This document shows positions 10,041 to 18,883 of a stretch of 64,000 bases of DNA, in pieces; within the stretch, counting starts at the first letter, position 1; every line of letters begins with the position of its first letter. The DNA is from Rhodovulum strictum (GTDB lineage Bacteria > Pseudomonadota > Alphaproteobacteria > Rhodobacterales > Rhodobacteraceae): positions 62,001 to 126,000 of the forward strand of contig NZ_WJPO01000004.1 of NCBI RefSeq assembly GCF_009649175.1, given 5' to 3'. The notes under the pieces were generated by a model that saw only the letters and a program-made list of their open reading frames with translations, was not told the DNA's origin and did no database searches. The translations under genes were made by a program, and so were the position numbers.

Positions 10041-10995
10041 TGGTCCGGGCCCCGAGCCCGCCGCGCGCCCAGGCCCTGAGGATCGCGACCAGGATCGGCG
10101 GGATTGCCAGCGTGGCCGCGACCAGAACGATCCCGCCCGCGATCCCGATGGCCGTGCCCTGCCCCGGCGCCAGGCCCAGCAGCAGGTTGGCCAGGGCCGC
10201 CAGCGGGAAGGTGAAGGCGCCCCAGAGCGGCGAGAAGCCCGCCTTGATGAGCCAGGGCAGACGGATCAGCAGCCCCGCGCCCAGCAGTCCGGCAAACAGC
10301 GTTGCGGCCCAGCCAAGGCCGGGGTTGTCCAGCGCCAGCGCCACGCTGCCGAGCAGGCAGGCAGGCGCAAGGTGAATGGCAAGCAGCGGGCGCAGGGGCG
10401 CGGGCACATCCTCGCGCAGGAATTGGACAAGGCTCGCGCCCCAGATCGCCAGCGCCGCCGCGCCGGTCACATGAAGCAGCACGCTCGCCAGCGGGGCGAA
10501 ACCCAGCGCCTGCGCGGGCAGCGCGGCGAGGATGAAACCGACGAATTGCAGGTGCCAGACCGGCGTCACGCGGCGCTGTTCGGCCGGGCCACGGATCAGC
10601 GCAGCCAGAACCAGCGCGACAAGACCGGCATGCAGCGCGAGCGCCGCGCCAAGGACGCCCAGCGCCGCCCCCGGGGCAAGGGGCACAAGCGCCGCGGAAA
10701 CGAGATAGGCCGACAGCACCATCGCCGAAAGCCCGGCGCGCCCCGGCAGCACGCGCAGATCCTCGGGCAGGACGCCGGGGCGGCGCACGACTTTCAGCGC
10801 ATAGGACGCCACGCAGAACAGGTAAAGCAGCGTGACCGCGCCCAGGATCAGCTCGCCCACCGCCGGCGGGGCGGCAAGGATGTCCGCGCTCTGGCGCCAG
10901 GCCAGCCCAAGCGCAAGTGCGCCCAGAACGGGCGGAAAGATCGCGGGCGGCGTCTGATCGCCGAAGCGCGGGCGGGGGGCAAGGGGGCGCGACAT
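10024..10995 (-). CDS. TehA/SLAC1-family channel or TDT transporter
   Basis: The 323-residue protein is almost entirely hydrophobic with about ten membrane helices, as in the tellurite-resistance/dicarboxylate (TDT, TehA, SLAC1) family of anion channels. The marker segment W-G-A-F-T-F-P-L-A-A-L-A lies in the C-terminal third. The ATG at 10995 (M-S-R-P-L) is preferred over one at 11073, which would overlap the upstream gene. The stop overlaps the start of the CooA-like gene by 17 nt, implying translational coupling. The transported substrate is unknown. Confidence 0.75.
   Translation of the reverse strand: MSRPLAPRPRFGDQTPPAIFPPVLGALALGLAWRQSADILAAPPAVGELILGAVTLLYLFCVASYALKVVRRPGVLPEDLRVLPGRAGLSAMVLSAYLVSAALVPLAPGAALGVLGAALALHAGLVALVLAALIRGPAEQRRVTPVWHLQFVGFILAALPAQALGFAPLASVLLHVTGAAALAIWGASLVQFLREDVPAPLRPLLAIHLAPACLLGSVALALDNPGLGWAATLFAGLLGAGLLIRLPWLIKAGFSPLWGAFTFPLAALANLLLGLAPGQGTAIGIAGGIVLVAATLAIPPILVAILRAWARGGLGARTNAARV
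10978..10990 (+). repeat. 13-bp dispersed repeat, copy 2
   Basis: An exact GGCAAGGGGGCGC, here lying within the first codons of the TehA/SLAC1-type gene on the opposite strand. Confidence 0.55.
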
Positions 10996-11054
10996 GGGTC
11001 CGATCTGCCATGGCGCGCGCGGCGGGGCAAGCGCGCAGGCCCCGCGGGGAACCG

Positions 11055-12668
11055 TCAGGCGCCGGGCGGCCATTCCGCGCCGCGGGCCTCCATATAGGGA
11101 CGGAAATATTCGCGGAAGGCGGGGAAACCCTCGGCCAGCATCAGGAATTCCTCGCGGTTCAGCACCAGAACCCGTGTGTCCTCGACGGCGCGCACGGTGG
11201 TCTTGCGCCGCGTCGCCCCAAGGATCAGCCGTTCGCCGAAATGCCCGCCGGGGCCGATGCGGCGCAGATGCGTCTGGCCGGTGACGGGATCCTTGCGCTC
11301 CATCTCGACCGCGCCCGAGATCACCGAATAGAACCCGTCAGACCGGTGCCCGGCCTCATAGACGATATCGCCCGCACGGAAATGGGCATAGCGCATCGGC
11401 GGGCGGGGCAGCGCGCGCAATTGCACGACGCTGCGCGCACCCAGCATGTCCAGCGTCCAGTTCACCATCACCTTGATCCGCGTGCCCATCCCCGGCAGCA
11501 GCGCCAGGTAATAGGACCGCCAGAGCACCCAGGCCGGAAATCCGGTCAGTTGCAGCCCGAAGACCTCGGCCACACCCCGATGCGCGCCGAGCGAGGCCAG
11601 CGACCCGCGCGAGCGATAGGCAAAGGGCTGCACCGTCTTGCCCTTGACGGCGGCGGCGATGTTGCGGGCGATAAGCTTGGCCTCGCGCACAGCGAATTGC
11701 GCGGTGGGGGGGGCGTAATCGGCGCGCGCCTCGGCGCCCTCCTTCAGCGGGATCAGTGCGCAATCGCCCAGCGCCCAGACATTCTCGTGCCCCCTGACGC
11801 GCAGCGCGCGGTCCACCGCGATCCGCCCATGCTGGCTGGGCAGGCCCATGCGCGCGACGACCGGCAGGGGCGAATTGCCGATGGTGGCAACGATGGTGCG
11901 GGTGTCGATCACCTCGCCATTGGTGGTGACAAGCTGGGTGGCCGTGGCCGAGGCGACGCCGGTGTTCAGCTTCAGTTCGACCCCGTGGCGGGTCAGGTGA
12001 TCGGCGGCATAGCGCGCCAGCCGCTCGGGCATCTCGTTCAGGATGCGGGGGGCGAATTCGACCAGTTGCACCCGCACCTCCGACGGGTCGATGCGCGGAT
12101 AGAATTTCAGCGAGCGGTCGATCAGTTCCTTCATCTCGCCCACCGTCTCGACGCCCGAGAAGCCGCCGCCGATCACGGTGAAGGTCAGCGCGCCGCGCTT
12201 GGTTTCGGGCACCTGGCTGACCTGGGCATGTTCAAGCTGTTCGATCACATGCTCGCGCAGGCGCCGGGCATCCTCCAGCGTCTTCATCTTGAGCGCATGT
12301 TCCTCAAGCCCCGGGCTGCGCGACAGATCCACCCCCTGCCCCAACGCGATCACGAGATGGTCATAGCGAACCTCGGTCGGGCGGCGCTGGATGCCCTGAA
12401 ACACGGTGACGATGCGGCGTTCGAAATCCACGCTGTCGATCAGCGCCTTGCGCACGAACACGCCCCTGAGCAGGAAGCGCAGCGGCGACACCGCATGGCC
12501 GGGCGTGATCGAGCCCGCGCCGACCTCGGGCAGAAGCGGCTGGAAGACGAAATAGTTGTCGGCATTGATCAACTCGACCCGCACCGACTTGCCCAGCCGC
12601 TTGCGCAGTGCGCGCGCCGCATACATGCCGCCGAAGCCGCCCCCCAGAACGACGATCCGATCCGCCAT
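11055..12668 (-). CDS. Type II NADH dehydrogenase fused to a cyclic-nucleotide-binding domain
   Basis: The 537-residue fusion begins with an NDH-2-like flavoprotein. An FAD motif G-G-G-F-G-G lies at residues 8-13, the NAD motif I-G-G-G-F-S-G near 165, and the A-L-G-D-C-A box that binds FAD near 290. NDH-2 passes electrons from NADH to quinone at the membrane without pumping protons. From about residue 426 to the end is a Crp-type cNMP-binding beta-roll with F-R-A-G-D, G-x-F-Y-x-V-x-x-G and H-F-G-E-R, but no HTH. The start at 12668 is set by the family N-terminus M-A-D-R-I-V-V-L. It heads the minus-strand block leading to cowN. Confidence 0.85.
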   Translation of the reverse strand: MADRIVVLGGGFGGMYAARALRKRLGKSVRVELINADNYFVFQPLLPEVGAGSITPGHAVSPLRFLLRGVFVRKALIDSVDFERRIVTVFQGIQRRPTEVRYDHLVIALGQGVDLSRSPGLEEHALKMKTLEDARRLREHVIEQLEHAQVSQVPETKRGALTFTVIGGGFSGVETVGEMKELIDRSLKFYPRIDPSEVRVQLVEFAPRILNEMPERLARYAADHLTRHGVELKLNTGVASATATQLVTTNGEVIDTRTIVATIGNSPLPVVARMGLPSQHGRIAVDRALRVRGHENVWALGDCALIPLKEGAEARADYAPPTAQFAVREAKLIARNIAAAVKGKTVQPFAYRSRGSLASLGAHRGVAEVFGLQLTGFPAWVLWRSYYLALLPGMGTRIKVMVNWTLDMLGARSVVQLRALPRPPMRYAHFRAGDIVYEAGHRSDGFYSVISGAVEMERKDPVTGQTHLRRIGPGGHFGERLILGATRRKTTVRAVEDTRVLVLNREEFLMLAEGFPAFREYFRPYMEARGAEWPPGA

Positions 12669-12780
12669 GGCGATCCCTTTCTTGCTGCGGCGCAGCATAG
12701 CGCATCCGGCGCCGCGGGCCAGCGTCATTCGCCGCATGCCGCGATTGCCCTTTTCGCAAGGCTGTGGCAAGGCCCGCCCG

Positions 12781-13287
12781 ATGACACTATCTCGACCCCT
12801 TTCCGCCTATCTGGCGCTTTGCCGCTGGCTTGACCGCGCCGCACTGGCGCTGTGCATCAGCGCGGGTCTGTTCCTGACTGGCGCGGTGCTGGCCATCGTG
12901 GTGCTGCGCTACGGCTTCGGCCTGGGCTTCATCCAGTTGCAGGACGCCGCCGGTTATGCCTTTGCGGTGCTGGTGGCGTTCAGCCTGCCGGTGACGCTGG
13001 CCAGGGGCGGCCATGTCCGGGTCGAGGTGATCTCGGAACAATTGCCCCCGGGCTATCTGCGCGCGGCCGATGCGGTGGCGCTGGTGCTGTTCCTGATCCC
13101 CGTCTTCGGGCTGCTGATCCGCGCCTACTGGCCGGAGCTGGCCTATTCCTGGTCGATCCGCGAAAGCTCGGTCGAGACGGGGGGGATGCAGGGGCTTTAC
13201 CTGGTCAAGACCGCGCTGCCGGTGGCGGCGGCGATGATGATCCTGCAAGGCATCGCGCAGGTTCTGGCCCCGAGGGTGCGGAAATGA
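12781..13287 (+). CDS. TRAP transporter small permease (DctQ type)
   Basis: The 168-residue protein has four predicted membrane helices (about residues 18-38, 50-70, 97-117 and 140-160) and the G-G-H-V-R-V-E motif typical of DctQ. It is the small membrane subunit of a tripartite TRAP importer. The last bases overlap the start of the large permease (ATGA), indicating coupled translation. The ribosome site is weak. Confidence 0.9.
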   Translation: MTLSRPLSAYLALCRWLDRAALALCISAGLFLTGAVLAIVVLRYGFGLGFIQLQDAAGYAFAVLVAFSLPVTLARGGHVRVEVISEQLPPGYLRAADAVALVLFLIPVFGLLIRAYWPELAYSWSIRESSVETGGMQGLYLVKTALPVAAAMMILQGIAQVLAPRVRK

Positions 13288-14828
13288 CCGGGGCCGAGGC
13301 GTTCCTGCTGGCGATGGGCCTTGGGCTGTTCGCGGGCATCCTCAGCGGCATCCCGGCCATGCTGGCAATTGCGGGCGTGCCGCTGGTCACTGCGCTGGCG
13401 GGTGCGGCATTCGGGGTGTTCGACCTGTCCTTCCTGAACTTCTATCCCGCCCGGGTCTGGGGGGTGATGTCGAACCGGCTGTTGATGGCGGTGCCGCTGT
13501 TCATCCTGATGGGCGTGCTGCTGGAACGCGCGCGTCTGGCCGAACGGATGCTTGGCGTGCTGGCGCGGCTGACCGGCGGATCGTCGCGTGGCATGGCGCT
13601 GAGCGTTCTGGCCTTCTCGGCGCTGATCGCCGCCTCGACCGGCATCATCGGGGCAACCGTGGTGATGCTGGTGCTGATCGGCCTGCCCGCGATGCGCGCG
13701 GCGGGCGTGGACAAGCGGCTGGCGGCGGGGCTGATCTGCGCCGCCGGAACCCTGGGCCAGGTGATCCCGCCCTCGATCGTGCTGGTGCTGCTGGGCGACC
13801 AGATCGGCAATGTCTATCTCGAGGCGCAGCAACGGGCGGGCAATTTCGCCCCCGATGCCGTCTCGGTCGGCGATCTGTTCGCGGGCGCGCTGATCCCCGG
13901 GCTGATGCTGGTGGCGTTTTACGCGCTTTACGTCGCGCTGCGGCTGAAACCCGCGCCGCTGACCGCACCCCACGCCCCGCGCGATCCCGTGCCCGCGGCC
14001 GAGGTGCTGTTCACCTTCCTGCCGCCGGTCCTGCTGATCCTTGCGGTGCTGGGCTCGATCCTTGCGGGTGTCGCAACCACGACCGAAGCCGCGGGGCTGG
14101 GCGCGGTCGGTGCGCTGCTGCTGGCCGCTCATGCCGCCGAACCGCTCCGCGCGGGCCGCTGGCTGATCGCGGGGGCCGGGTTCGCGGCGCTGGCGCTGGT
14201 GGGCATCGGCATGGGCGGCATGGGCCGCGCAGCAGCGGGCAGCCCTGCGGCGCTGGCCGCATTGGCGGCCGCGCTGGTGATCGGGCTGGGCACGCTCTGG
14301 GGCGCGCTGCGGCTCTGGGCGGCGGGGCTTCTGCAAGGTGCTATGACCGAGACGATCCGCATCTCGGGCATGGTCTTCGGCATCGTGGTCGCGGCCTCGC
14401 TTCTGGCTCTGGTGTTCCGCGGCTTCGGCGGCGACCGGATGGTGGCCGAGATGATGGCCGCCCTGCCCGGCGGAACCTATGGCGCGATCGCGCTGGTGAT
14501 GGTGCTGATCTTCCTCTTGGGCTTCCTGCTGGAAGCGGTCGAGATCATCTATATCGTGGTTCCCCTGCTGGGCCCGCCGATCCTGGGCACCGACATATCG
14601 CCGATCTGGTTCGCCATCCTGATCGCGATGAACCTGCAAACCTCGTTCCTGACGCCACCGTTCGGATTCGCGCTGTTCTATTTCCGCTCGGTCGCGCCGC
14701 GCGACATCACCACGTTCGACACCTATCGGGGCGTTGTCCCCTTTGTCATGTTGCAGCTTGCGGCCCTTGCGGTTCTGATAGCCTGGCCCGGGCTTGCCAC
14801 ATGGCTGCCGCACCAGATTTTCCGCTGA
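13284..14828 (+). CDS. TRAP transporter large permease (DctM type)
   Basis: The 514-residue DctM subunit has about 12-13 membrane helices and forms the sodium-driven transport channel. Conserved stretches include A-S-T-G-I-I-G-A-T-V-V near residue 115 and the C-terminal T-S-F-L-T-P-P-F-G. The start overlaps the DctQ stop by ATGA, and the substrate-binding protein gene follows after 17 nt, completing a QMP transporter operon. Confidence 0.93.
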   Translation: MTGAEAFLLAMGLGLFAGILSGIPAMLAIAGVPLVTALAGAAFGVFDLSFLNFYPARVWGVMSNRLLMAVPLFILMGVLLERARLAERMLGVLARLTGGSSRGMALSVLAFSALIAASTGIIGATVVMLVLIGLPAMRAAGVDKRLAAGLICAAGTLGQVIPPSIVLVLLGDQIGNVYLEAQQRAGNFAPDAVSVGDLFAGALIPGLMLVAFYALYVALRLKPAPLTAPHAPRDPVPAAEVLFTFLPPVLLILAVLGSILAGVATTTEAAGLGAVGALLLAAHAAEPLRAGRWLIAGAGFAALALVGIGMGGMGRAAAGSPAALAALAAALVIGLGTLWGALRLWAAGLLQGAMTETIRISGMVFGIVVAASLLALVFRGFGGDRMVAEMMAALPGGTYGAIALVMVLIFLLGFLLEAVEIIYIVVPLLGPPILGTDISPIWFAILIAMNLQTSFLTPPFGFALFYFRSVAPRDITTFDTYRGVVPFVMLQLAALAVLIAWPGLATWLPHQIFR

Positions 14829-14845
14829 GACCCGAGAGGACCGAC

Positions 14846-15910
14846 ATGGACCGCAGAACCTTCCTGACCACTGGCGCCGGTGTCGCCACCGCAGGCACGC
14901 TGGCCGCCCCGGCCATTGCGCAGGGCAAGATCACCTGGAACCTGCCCACCGCCTTTCCCAAGAACGCTCCCGCCGTCGGCACCAATGTCGTGAGCTTCGC
15001 CGAAAAGGTCGCGGCGATGTCGGACGGGCGGCTCAGCTTTACCGTGCATGGCGCGGGCGAACTGGTGCCCGCCTTTGCGGTCGAGGATGCGGTGCAGGCG
15101 GGCAACGCGCCGGTGGGCCATGGCCCGACCTATTATGCCGCGGGCAAGAACCCGGCGATCCACTGGTTCACCGGCGTTCCCTTCGGGATGACCTCGAACG
15201 AGCATTTCGCCTGGCTGCGCTGGGGCGACGGGCAGGCGATCTGGGACGAGATCTATGCCCAGCGCAACCTCAAGCCGTTCTACTCGGGCAATTCCAACAC
15301 GCAGTCCGGCGGCTGGTTCAAGCGGCCCATCGACAGCGTCGACAGCCTGCGCGGCATGAACATGCGCATCGCGGGGCTGGGCGGCGAGATCTATCGCAAG
15401 CTTGGCGTGAACGCCGTTCTGATGCCCCCGCCCGAGATTTTCCAGGCGCTGCAATCGGGCGCGATCGACGCCGCCGAATGGGTCGGGCCGATGCTGGATC
15501 AGGCGTTCGGACTGCAAAAGCTGACCAACCTGTGCTACGTGCCCGCCTTCAACGAGCCGGGCGCGGGGCTGGCCATCGTGTTCAATGCCGATGCCTGGGC
15601 CGAGCTGTCCCCCGACCTTCAGGCGATCTGCGAGGCGGCAGCTTATGCCGCAGCGCTCGAAGTTCAGGCGCAGTTCGACTATTACAACGCCAGGGCCATG
15701 GCCGACCTCAAGGCGCAGGGCGTGCAGTTCCTGCCCTTCCCCGAAGACGTGATCGCCGCGCTGCGCAATGCCTGGGCCGAGGTTCAGGACGAGCTGAGCG
15801 CCGCAAGCGCCGATGTGGCGAAGGTGCGCGAAAGCTATGACACCTATCTGGCCCAGGCGCGCGACTATGCCGCCGAGATGACGCTGCCGCTGCTGGCTGG
15901 CCGGATCTGA
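14846..15910 (+). CDS. TRAP substrate-binding protein, 2-oxoacid/monocarboxylate type (DctP)
   Basis: The 354-residue periplasmic solute receptor completes the TRAP operon. The N-terminus D-R-R-T-F-L with a hydrophobic stretch and A-I-A-Q at about residue 25 looks like a Tat signal peptide. Blocks G-E-L-V-P (about 72-76), G-G-W-F-K-R-P-I and D-A-A-E-W-V-G-P resemble TakP of Rhodobacter sphaeroides and lactate/pyruvate-binding relatives, so a 2-oxoacid or similar monocarboxylate is the likely ligand. The ATG at 14846 follows GAGAGGA. Confidence 0.88.
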   Translation: MDRRTFLTTGAGVATAGTLAAPAIAQGKITWNLPTAFPKNAPAVGTNVVSFAEKVAAMSDGRLSFTVHGAGELVPAFAVEDAVQAGNAPVGHGPTYYAAGKNPAIHWFTGVPFGMTSNEHFAWLRWGDGQAIWDEIYAQRNLKPFYSGNSNTQSGGWFKRPIDSVDSLRGMNMRIAGLGGEIYRKLGVNAVLMPPPEIFQALQSGAIDAAEWVGPMLDQAFGLQKLTNLCYVPAFNEPGAGLAIVFNADAWAELSPDLQAICEAAAYAAALEVQAQFDYYNARAMADLKAQGVQFLPFPEDVIAALRNAWAEVQDELSAASADVAKVRESYDTYLAQARDYAAEMTLPLLAGRI

Positions 15911-15941
15911 GCACCGGGGCCGGTCGCGCAGGCGGCCGGCC

Positions 15942-16796
15942 CTAATCATTGCCAGCCTCGGCTTCGAGGATCGCGGCCAGCCCCGCCCGGTAATCGGGGT
16001 GGCGCAGATGGATGCCAAGCTCGGTCTTGATACGGTCGTTGCGCACCCGCTTGGATTCCGCATAGAAGCTGGCCGCCATCGGGCCAAGACCGGCCTCCTC
16101 GAACGCGATCTCGGGCGGCAGCGGCAGGCCCAGCATCCTTGCGGCAAAGGCGATCACGTCCTGCGCGGGCGCGGGTTCGTCATCTGCGACATTGTAGATG
16201 GCACCGGGATTCGGCCGCGCCATCGAGGCCGCCAGCACCTGCGCGATATCCTCGACATGGATGCGCGAAAAGACCTGCCCCTGTTTCACGATCCGCCGCG
16301 CCGTTCCGTCGCGCAGCCGATCCAGCGCCGAGCGGCCCGGCCCATAGATACCCGGCAGCCGGAAGATGTGCAGCGGCAGGCCCAGCCCCGCCCATTCCGC
16401 CTCGGCGGCCACCCGCGCCGCACCGCGCCCCGTGGCGGGCGTCAGCGCCGTCGTCTCGTCGACCCAGCCGCCCTGATGATCGCCATAGACGCCGGTGGTG
16501 GACAGATAGCCGACCCAGACCAGATGCCGGGCGTCGCGCAGTGCATCGCCCAGCGCGGCCACCACCGGATCGCCCCCCGCACCGGGCGGCACCGAACTCA
16601 GGACATGGCTGGCCGCGGCCAGCGCCGGGCGCAGATCGTCGCCGGGCCAGATCACCGGCTCGACCCCCTCGGCGCGCAACTCGTCCGCACGTTCGGAGCT
16701 GCGGGTGGTGCCGATGACGCGCCAGCCCGGGCCAAGAACCCGGCCCAGCTCGCGCGCGGAATAGCCATGTCCGATGGAAAGAAGCGTTCCTGTCAT
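15942..16796 (-). CDS. NAD(P)-dependent epimerase/SDR-like oxidoreductase (YeeZ-like)
   Basis: The 284-residue protein has an extended SDR layout: an N-terminal nucleotide motif I-G-H-G-Y-S-A-R near residue 8, L-S-T-T-G-V-Y-G-D in the catalytic region, and R-L-P-G-I-Y-G-P-G with a V-E-D-I-A motif later. It resembles YeeZ-type epimerases. The substrate is unknown. The start at 16796 matches the first conserved strand. It is divergent from the AMP nucleosidase gene. Confidence 0.8.
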   Translation of the reverse strand: MTGTLLSIGHGYSARELGRVLGPGWRVIGTTRSSERADELRAEGVEPVIWPGDDLRPALAAASHVLSSVPPGAGGDPVVAALGDALRDARHLVWVGYLSTTGVYGDHQGGWVDETTALTPATGRGAARVAAEAEWAGLGLPLHIFRLPGIYGPGRSALDRLRDGTARRIVKQGQVFSRIHVEDIAQVLAASMARPNPGAIYNVADDEPAPAQDVIAFAARMLGLPLPPEIAFEEAGLGPMAASFYAESKRVRNDRIKTELGIHLRHPDYRAGLAAILEAEAGND

Positions 16797-16826
16797 GGCC
16801 CCAGCATCGCGCGCCCGGCGCCGCGC

Positions 16827-16839
16827 GGCAAGGGGGCGC
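16827..16839 (+). repeat. 13-bp dispersed repeat, copy 3
   Basis: An exact GGCAAGGGGGCGC in the space between the divergent SDR and AMP nucleosidase genes. Confidence 0.55.
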
Positions 16840-16907
16840 GCGCAGGGCTTGCGCCGGGCGGCCAAAGCGTGAAACCTGTCCCGGCACAGCCCGGGGATAC
16901 CGCGAAC

Positions 16908-18392
16908 ATGCAGGACCACGCCGACGAACTGCCGCTTCTCAGCCCCGATCTGCCCGGAGCCGAGGCATTCACCGATGCCGGGGCGGCGGTCGCGCGGCTG
17001 GTCGAGATCTATGACATCTCGCGCAGCTTCCTGTGCACGCGGTTCCGCCAGACGCTGGCGGGCGAGGCGCCGAAGGCCCGGTTCCGCGCGGTCTATCCGC
17101 AGGTGCGCTTTGCCACCGCCACCCATGCCCAGGTCGACAGCCGTCTGTCCTTTGGCCATGTCGCCGAGCCGGGAACCTATGGCGCAACCATCACCCGGCC
17201 GGACCTGTTCGCCAATTACCTGCGCCAGCAGATCGGCCTGTTGATCGCCAATCATGGCCAGCCGGTGCTGATCGGCCCCTCGGACACCCCGATCCCGGTG
17301 CATTTCGCCGTTGCTGGCGAAACCGGGCTGTCCGTCCCGCAAGAGGGGGTACTGGATTATCCGCTGCGCGACCTGTTCGACGTGCCCGATCTGAACACCA
17401 CGAACGACGACATCGTGAACGGCACGCTGGCGCTGGCCGAGGGCGCCGCACGCCCGCTGGCCCCCTTTACCGCGCAGCGGGTGGATTATTCGCTGGCGCG
17501 GCTCGAACATTACACCGCCACCGCGCCCGAGCATTTCCAGAACCACGTCCTGTTCACGAACTACCAGTTCTATGTCGAGGAATTCGAGGCTTTCGCCCGC
17601 GCCGCGCTGGCCGATCCAGCCTCGGGCTATACCGCGCTGGTGGGCCCCGGGAATGCGCTGATCGCCACCCCCGACGCCGCCCTGCCCGCGCCCGCCAAGC
17701 TGCCGCAGATGCCCAGCTATCACCTCAAGCGCGCCGATGGTCAGGGCATCACGCTGGTCAATATCGGCGTCGGCCCCTCGAACGCCAAGACCGCGACCGA
17801 TCATATCGCGGTCCTGCGCCCGCATGCCTGGATCATGGTCGGCCATTGCGCGGGGCTGAGGAATTCGCAGCGTCTGGGCGATTTCGTGCTGGCCCATGGC
17901 TATCTGCGCGAGGATCACGTTCTGGACGACGATCTGCCGGTCTGGGTGCCCATCCCGGCACTGGCCGAGATTCAGGTCGCGATGGAAGAGGCGGTGGCCG
18001 AGATCACGCAGCTTCAGGGCTTCGAACTGAAACGCATCATGCGCACCGGCACCGTGGCCACCATCGACAACCGCAACTGGGAATTGCGCGACCAGTCCGG
18101 CCCGGTGCAGCGGCTGTCGCAATCGCGCGCCATCGCGCTGGACATGGAAAGCGCGACCATCGCGGCCAACGGCTTTCGCTTCCGGGTGCCCTATGGCACG
18201 CTTCTATGCGTGTCCGACAAGCCGCTGCATGGCGAATTGAAGCTGCCGGGCATGGCCAGCGACTTCTACAAGACCCAGGTCTCGCGCCATCTGGCCATCG
18301 GAATCCGCGCGATGGAGCGGCTGCGCGAGATGCCGCTTGAGCGGATTCACAGCCGAAAGCTGCGCAGCTTCGAGGAAACGGCCTTCCTCTAG
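16908..18392 (+). CDS. amn: AMP nucleosidase
   Basis: The 494-residue enzyme hydrolyses AMP to adenine and ribose 5-phosphate, controlling adenylate levels in the cytoplasm. Length and order match bacterial Amn: an N-terminal regulatory region, then a phosphorylase-fold catalytic half with the G-H-C-A-G-L segment and the M-E-S-A-T-I motif of nucleoside phosphorylases near residue 410. The chosen ATG gives the family length. It is followed by a 127-nt promoter region for the HU gene. Confidence 0.93.
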   Translation: MQDHADELPLLSPDLPGAEAFTDAGAAVARLVEIYDISRSFLCTRFRQTLAGEAPKARFRAVYPQVRFATATHAQVDSRLSFGHVAEPGTYGATITRPDLFANYLRQQIGLLIANHGQPVLIGPSDTPIPVHFAVAGETGLSVPQEGVLDYPLRDLFDVPDLNTTNDDIVNGTLALAEGAARPLAPFTAQRVDYSLARLEHYTATAPEHFQNHVLFTNYQFYVEEFEAFARAALADPASGYTALVGPGNALIATPDAALPAPAKLPQMPSYHLKRADGQGITLVNIGVGPSNAKTATDHIAVLRPHAWIMVGHCAGLRNSQRLGDFVLAHGYLREDHVLDDDLPVWVPIPALAEIQVAMEEAVAEITQLQGFELKRIMRTGTVATIDNRNWELRDQSGPVQRLSQSRAIALDMESATIAANGFRFRVPYGTLLCVSDKPLHGELKLPGMASDFYKTQVSRHLAIGIRAMERLREMPLERIHSRKLRSFEETAFL

Positions 18393-18445
18393 GCGGAAAT
18401 CGACCACAAAATGCGTGAAAATTGGCCGTTTCATTCCACAAATCG

Positions 18446-18474
18446 TTGTGTGTTGCCGCAATATCGAGTTTAAT
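18446..18474 (+). promoter_or_regulatory. Predicted promoter of the HU gene
   Basis: TTGTGT (18446-18451), 17 bp, then TTTAAT (18469-18474) gives a sigma-70-type promoter about 45 nt before the start codon. The surrounding 127-nt space is notably A+T rich for this genome. Confidence 0.5.
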
Positions 18475-18519
18475 CCCCGAGATGAGCCCCCAAAGAGGGC
18501 ACGAACGAGGAGACCCTAG

Positions 18520-18807
18520 ATGGCGAAACCGATGACCAAGACCCAGCTCGTCGCGGCCCTGGCCGAGGAGATGGGCGCGGACAAGAAAACCGCGACGGCG
18601 GCGCTGGACGCGGTGACCAATATCATCACCCGCGAAGTGGCTGCGGGCGGTTCGGTGACCCTGCCGGGCGTGGGCAAGATCTCTTGCCGCGAGCGTCCCG
18701 AGCGCATGGTGCGCAACCCCGCCACCGGCGAACAGTTCAAGAAGCCCTCGGACAAGGTTGTCAAGATGACCATTGCCAAGGCGCTGAAGGACAGCGTGAA
18801 CGGCTGA
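18520..18807 (+). CDS. HU family DNA-binding protein
   Basis: The 95-residue nucleoid protein has the HU/IHF fold: an N-terminal helical part (M-T-K-T-Q-L-V-A-A-L-A), the turn G-x-V-T-L-P-G-V-G-K, and the DNA-clasping arm R-N-P-A-T-G-E near residues 65-71. It binds and bends DNA without strong sequence preference. GAGGAG lies 10-14 nt before the ATG. A strong hairpin follows the gene, so it is probably monocistronic. Confidence 0.93.
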   Translation: MAKPMTKTQLVAALAEEMGADKKTATAALDAVTNIITREVAAGGSVTLPGVGKISCRERPERMVRNPATGEQFKKPSDKVVKMTIAKALKDSVNG

Positions 18808-18842
18808 GGCCCGCGCCTTTCCGCAGTGCCGGAAACGGTTCA

Positions 18843-18872
18843 GGGTCGCCCGCGTGGCGGCCCTTTCGCTTT
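18843..18872 (+). terminator. Intrinsic terminator after the HU gene
   Basis: GGGTCGCC (18843-18850) and GGCGGCCC (18856-18863) form an 8-bp stem with one G-T pair, followed by the T-rich TTTCGCTTT (18864-18872). It lies 36 nt after the HU stop and before the transporter start at 18884. Confidence 0.7.
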
Positions 18873-18883
18873 GTGGGGTCGCC

